Below, piece after piece: positions 60,901 to 64,000 of a DNA stretch of 64,000 bases. The notes under the pieces are model-generated. The model saw only the letters and a list, made by a program, of their open reading frames with translations, made no database searches and was not told the DNA's origin. The stretch's first letter is position 1; each line of letters starts with the position of its first letter. The position numbers were made by a program, and so were the translations under genes. The stretch is from Vespa crabro (lineage: Eukaryota > Arthropoda > Insecta > Hymenoptera > Vespidae), in NCBI RefSeq assembly GCF_910589235.1, contig NC_060961.1, forward strand, positions 6,795,940 to 6,859,939, written 5' to 3'.

Positions 60901-63661
60901 ATGCATCAGAAACTGGTATACTTCGTTTCTGTGAACACATACATTCTACAGAAATATATCGTCAGAAATATCCGAAAGTAGCTGAAATTCCTTTTAATTC
61001 TACTCTTAAATATCAATTGTCCATACACCGTAATGTTAATTCATATATACTGATTATGAAAGGTGCTCCAGAAATAATTTTGAATTATTGTACCACAATA
61101 CTGACTATGGATGGTCAAACAAAACACATGGAAGTTTCTGATATACAAACAATAAAACATGCCTGTACTGAATTAGCATATTTAGGTGAACGAGTATTAG
61201 CTTATAGCGATCTTGTGTTACCTGGGAATATATACGGCCCTAATTATCAATTTAATACAAACTCTCAGAACAAATATAACTTTCCAATGAAAGGTTACAG
61301 ATTTGTTGGTCTAATCAGTTTAATAGATCCACCTAGACCAGGAGTACCAGAAGCAGTCCAAAAATGTCGTACAGCTGGCATAAAAGTGATCATGATAACT
61401 GGTGATCATCCAGTAACAGCAATGGCTATTGCTAGAAAAGTTGGTATTATAAGTGAAGGACACGAAACTAAATATGAAATAACCTTGCTGAATGATAATC
61501 AACCATCTTTCACACTTATACCTGATATTGTGACCGATGCTATAATCATAACAGGTGCAGAATTAAGAAATATGGACATCGATGATCTGGATAATATTAT
61601 TAAGAATTATGAAGAAATTGTTTTTGCTCGCACTACACCACAGCAAAAATTGATGATAGTAGAAAGTTGTCAAAGATTGGGAGAAATTGTAGCCGTTACT
61701 GGGGATGGTGTCAACGATGCACCTGCCCTAAGAAAAGCTGATATAGGAGTAGCTATGGGAATCACAGGATCGGATGTAGCTAAAAATGCTGCAGATATGA
61801 TACTGATGGATGATAACTTTGCGTCTATCGTTACGGGAGTAGAAGAAGGTAGATTGATATTTGATAATTTAAAAAAATCCATTGCTTATACATTAACATC
61901 CAGTGTACCCGAAATGTTACCAATGTTAGCCAGTCTTATGTTTGCAATTCCTTTACCATTTATTATTGAAATGGTACTCTGTATCGATGTTGGAACCGAT
62001 TTGATTCCTGCTATATCGCTAGCCTATGAAAAAGCAGAATTAGATATTATGCAACGAGCACCTAGAAATCCTCAATATGATAGATTAGTTAATAAACGTT
62101 TAATATCTATTACTTATGGTCAAATTGGAATGACCCAAGCTGCAGCAGGTTTCTATACTTATTTTATGATTTTAATGCTGAATGGATTCTTGCCGTATCA
62201 TCTGTTAGGATTAAGATACGATTGGGAAAACAAAGCAATCAATGATCTTGAAGATTCGTATGGACAAACGTGGACTTATAAGGCTAGAATGGATTTACTC
62301 AACGAAGCACGCACTGGATATTTTCTTTCTCTTATTATAACACAAATGGTAGACTTAGTAATGTGTAAAACAAGACGTAATTCTATTTTTCAACAAGGAA
62401 TGGACAATTGGTTTTTAAACTTTTCTTTTGTATTTGAAATTATATTAACAGGAATGCTTCTATATATACCAGGAACAGAAAAAATATTTAAGACTATGCC
62501 CTTAGATTTTTATTGGTATTGGCCTTGCCTACCACTTGCAATATTTCTTTGGGTTTATGATGAACTCAGAAGACTTTGTATTCGTTTGTTTCCAGGATGC
62601 CTTATTGAACGAGAAACGTATTATTAATTTTTTACTTAGGATAAGTAGTATATATGTAGTTAATATTAGTAAACGCTTAAGTTCTAGTTATTTAAGATAG
62701 TATAATGCTATTTGTCATTATATTGTTGATTATAACTTTTTAAAAATTAATAAATTATTTATGCTAGAAAAACTAATATGTCTGGATATTAATAATATTA
62801 AGATATTACTCACAGCAGATGTAATAGTGCCTAGAATAGGTTCTGGAATTCTACCAGCTTTTTTTAATATCAAATCTAATGATCCTCCATCCATGTATTC
62901 CATGCATATGCTAATCTCGCCATCACTGTAAAAAATCACAACAATACATATAATATATAATTATTTTGAGGTAAACTTTAATTTTAAGTTATATATTTTA
63001 ATGAATACACAAACCTGTAAAAAGCACCATAGAATCCAACTATGTGAGCAAAATTACATTCATGTAATACTTTTAATTCCCTTATGATTTGCTTTTTAAT
63101 AGCTGGTTTTACTTCTAAATGAATCAACTAGAATAATATTAACAACATAATGTGTTAAAATATTTTTCTATAAGTATATATATATATATATAAAATTTGC
63201 AAATGATCATACCTTTCTTGCCATAATAAGCCCATACTTTTTATGTCTAACTTTCATAACAACTCCACCATTGCCAGCACCTAGTTCACCAAGTTTTTCA
63301 AAATCATCATCACATAATTCTCCTACCTTCTCTTTTTGTCCTAAGAAACTTTCTAATCTCTTTCTTTGCTCCTCATCCATCTCCAACTCTTCTAATCTTT
63401 CTTGAATAGCATCGATACTCATCTTGCCCATTACACCGCTGACCAAGACATAAAGAATAAAATAACAGTTTAATAGAATACTAGGTTTGATTAGAAAATA
63501 AAAAATAATTAATTATTGAAAGAAAAACATTATGCTTACTCTGGTATAACGGGTGGTTCTGAATATGTAGGCAGTGGTGGAACTGGTGGTGATGGGGATA
63601 CAGCTGGAACCGGTTCAATCGAGCCAGGTGGTAATGTCAAGTTTAATTTGTTTTTTGACAT
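57989..63661 (-). CDS. Dsor1: MAP kinase kinase MEK1/2 (Dsor1-like)
   Basis: Dual-specificity kinase that phosphorylates ERK downstream of Raf. 414 codons plus stop. Exons: 63540-63661, 63213-63438, 63015-63127, 62814-62925, 59120-59296, 58820-59036, 58185-58345, 57989-58105. The N-terminus MSKNKLNLTLPP fits a MAPK docking site. An NES-like helix follows (AIQERLEELEMDEEQRKRLE, residues 51-70). Then the Gly loop GAGNGGVV (about 94-101), the MARK lysine at 116, HRDVKPSN with catalytic Asp209, DFG at 227-229, and activation-loop Raf sites Ser237 and Ser241 in LIDSMANSFVGT. A Ser/Thr/Pro/Gln-rich insert at about 290-325 replaces the vertebrate proline-rich loop. The 3.5-kb intron 59297-62813 contains a complete ATPase gene on +, and the 58346-58819 intron is mostly a TTAA-flanked transposon. 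All catalytic residues are intact. Confidence 0.95.
58406..58794. mobile_element. piggyBac-like non-autonomous element
   Basis: 389 bp bounded by TTAA on both sides (58406-58409, 58791-58794), the piggyBac target duplication. Terminal repeats: CCTTTTGAGCGCT on the left and, read on -, CCCTTTGAGTGCT on the right (11 of 13 identical). No transposase ORF. It occupies most of the 474-bp intron between MEK exons 58185-58345 and 58820-59036. Confidence 0.7.
59547..62627 (+). CDS. intronless Na+/K+-ATPase alpha-subunit paralogue, nested in MEK intron
   Basis: P2C-type ATPase, 1026 codons in one uninterrupted frame, the full family length. ATG at 59547; TGA at 59538-59540 closes the frame just upstream. 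Landmarks: phosphorylated Asp376 in CSDKTGTLTQNRM; A-domain TGEN (219-222) where the family has TGES; MKGAPE nucleotide site; MITGDHPVTAMAIA; TGDGVNDAPALRKADIGVAM hinge motif; M5 SSVPEM (Glu789 retained, Ser786 where the family has Asn); M6 CIDVGTDLIPAISLAYE with both Asp; M8 QMVDLVMCKTRRNS; and the C-terminal tyrosine pair (ERETYY). It would exchange Na+ for K+ across the plasma membrane with a beta subunit, if the pocket changes permit. Lack of introns suggests origin by retroposition; the intact frame and motifs suggest it is functional. Runs opposite to its host gene. Confidence 0.95.
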   Translation: MTQTQGMSVKNLRSNLNNSLSQSIKKRLTETEIEALRSDLITTDHTIPLEELCAKFNTDLVNGLTEKEATRLLKKNGPNVLSPPKETPEYIKFLLCMFSGFASLLWICAVLCFLLVFISYLMKEERTGIEWLGVIIVVICLISGIFAYIQESKNTKVMESFKKMVPTFATAIRDGNKIRLGTEELVLGDLVEIRLGDKIPADIRIIKCNGLRVENSSITGENEPVIRTDYPTDLNPLESSNVAFFSSFAVAGDGTGIVIAVGDNTMIGRLAGLTSYVKKTETPIAKEIKHFVHIITVVAIIFGLIFFGLSLMLEPDVIKAFTYLLGIIIANVPEVLLITVTTCLTLTATKMANKNCLVKNLEGVETLGSTSTICSDKTGTLTQNRMSVSHIWFGYNRFSFSQTEKIGAEKDILMEKPAFNYVLRDATLCLRAEFIAESTLVVPIEQRNVIGDASETGILRFCEHIHSTEIYRQKYPKVAEIPFNSTLKYQLSIHRNVNSYILIMKGAPEIILNYCTTILTMDGQTKHMEVSDIQTIKHACTELAYLGERVLAYSDLVLPGNIYGPNYQFNTNSQNKYNFPMKGYRFVGLISLIDPPRPGVPEAVQKCRTAGIKVIMITGDHPVTAMAIARKVGIISEGHETKYEITLLNDNQPSFTLIPDIVTDAIIITGAELRNMDIDDLDNIIKNYEEIVFARTTPQQKLMIVESCQRLGEIVAVTGDGVNDAPALRKADIGVAMGITGSDVAKNAADMILMDDNFASIVTGVEEGRLIFDNLKKSIAYTLTSSVPEMLPMLASLMFAIPLPFIIEMVLCIDVGTDLIPAISLAYEKAELDIMQRAPRNPQYDRLVNKRLISITYGQIGMTQAAAGFYTYFMILMLNGFLPYHLLGLRYDWENKAINDLEDSYGQTWTYKARMDLLNEARTGYFLSLIITQMVDLVMCKTRRNSIFQQGMDNWFLNFSFVFEIILTGMLLYIPGTEKIFKTMPLDFYWYWPCLPLAIFLWVYDELRRLCIRLFPGCLIERETYY

Positions 63662-64000
63662 TTGTTATGTGAAGAAGTATCACCAACGCAACAAATCAAT
63701 TCTGAGTTATATGAAATATATGTATATGTTTAATGCGCGTGTGGATTTATAAAAAAATATAATATAAACTTTTCCACAGAGAATTAATATAGAGATTATT
63801 TCACTTATATAAAAATATTTCTTACAGCCGTAGGTTCTGTACACAAAAAATTTTCTTTATCTTTTTCTTTGTACGTTTTCTTCTTTCACTTCTTTTTTCT
63901 TTATTTATTTATTTTTTTTTTTTTTTATTCCTTACAATTTATATAACTTGTACAACTTTTGTAACAACACTCGCATTTCTAAGTTATTACAAAGTTGTAT
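63662..64000. promoter_or_regulatory. upstream region of the MEK gene
   Basis: 339 bp before the MEK start codon (transcribed leftward). AT-rich, with a poly-T tract at about 63910-63926. Must contain the 5' UTR and perhaps the promoter; no specific element recognised. Confidence 0.4.

Overview
This window reads as nuclear DNA of an insect, most probably a hymenopteran (bee, wasp or ant). The evidence is strong AT-richness, short GT-AG introns inside most genes with a few very long ones, abundant CT/GA, AT and AAT microsatellites, a deleted mariner end of the kind known from Hymenoptera, and the gene content. The species assignment is inference; no search was possible.

Layout. 1-12.7 kb: a cluster of three SLC6 sodium-coupled nutrient amino acid transporter genes. 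The first is on + and cut by the window edge; the other two are on -. 15.4-19.4 kb: a head-to-head pair, a short SUN-domain nuclear-envelope protein (-) and an ANCHR/ZFYVE19-like abscission-checkpoint protein (+), with their start codons 499 bp apart. 19.4-25.5 kb: no gene recognised. 25.5-47.4 kb: one large gene on - for a starvin/BAG3-like Hsp70 co-chaperone. It has a single 2-kb common 3' exon and two alternative coding first exons, 34.4 and 47.2 kb along the window. The proximal first exon is preceded by heat-shock-element-like sites and a TATA-like box; the distal one is preceded by paired CCAAT boxes. 49.6-52.6 kb: a gene on + combining an RRM, an F-box and leucine-rich repeats. 52.6-58 kb: gene-poor, with a decayed tandem duplication. 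58-63.7 kb: a MEK1/Dsor1-like MAP kinase kinase on -. One of its introns contains, on the opposite strand, a complete intronless Na+/K+-ATPase alpha-subunit paralogue of 1026 codons.

Functionally the genes are mostly independent: amino acid uptake, the nuclear envelope, cytokinesis, proteostasis, an SCF-type ubiquitin adaptor and Ras/ERK signalling. The most interesting points are the nested ATPase with altered residues in the cation pocket, the two-promoter structure of the BAG gene, and non-autonomous transposons. The transposons comprise at least six copies of one terminal-inverted-repeat family, a related larger element, and a piggyBac-like TTAA element in a MEK intron.

Exon boundaries were worked out by hand from reading frame, GT-AG signals and family homology. 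For the five genes complete in the window plus the common BAG exon and its two first exons, exon lengths sum to whole codons. UTRs were not determined.
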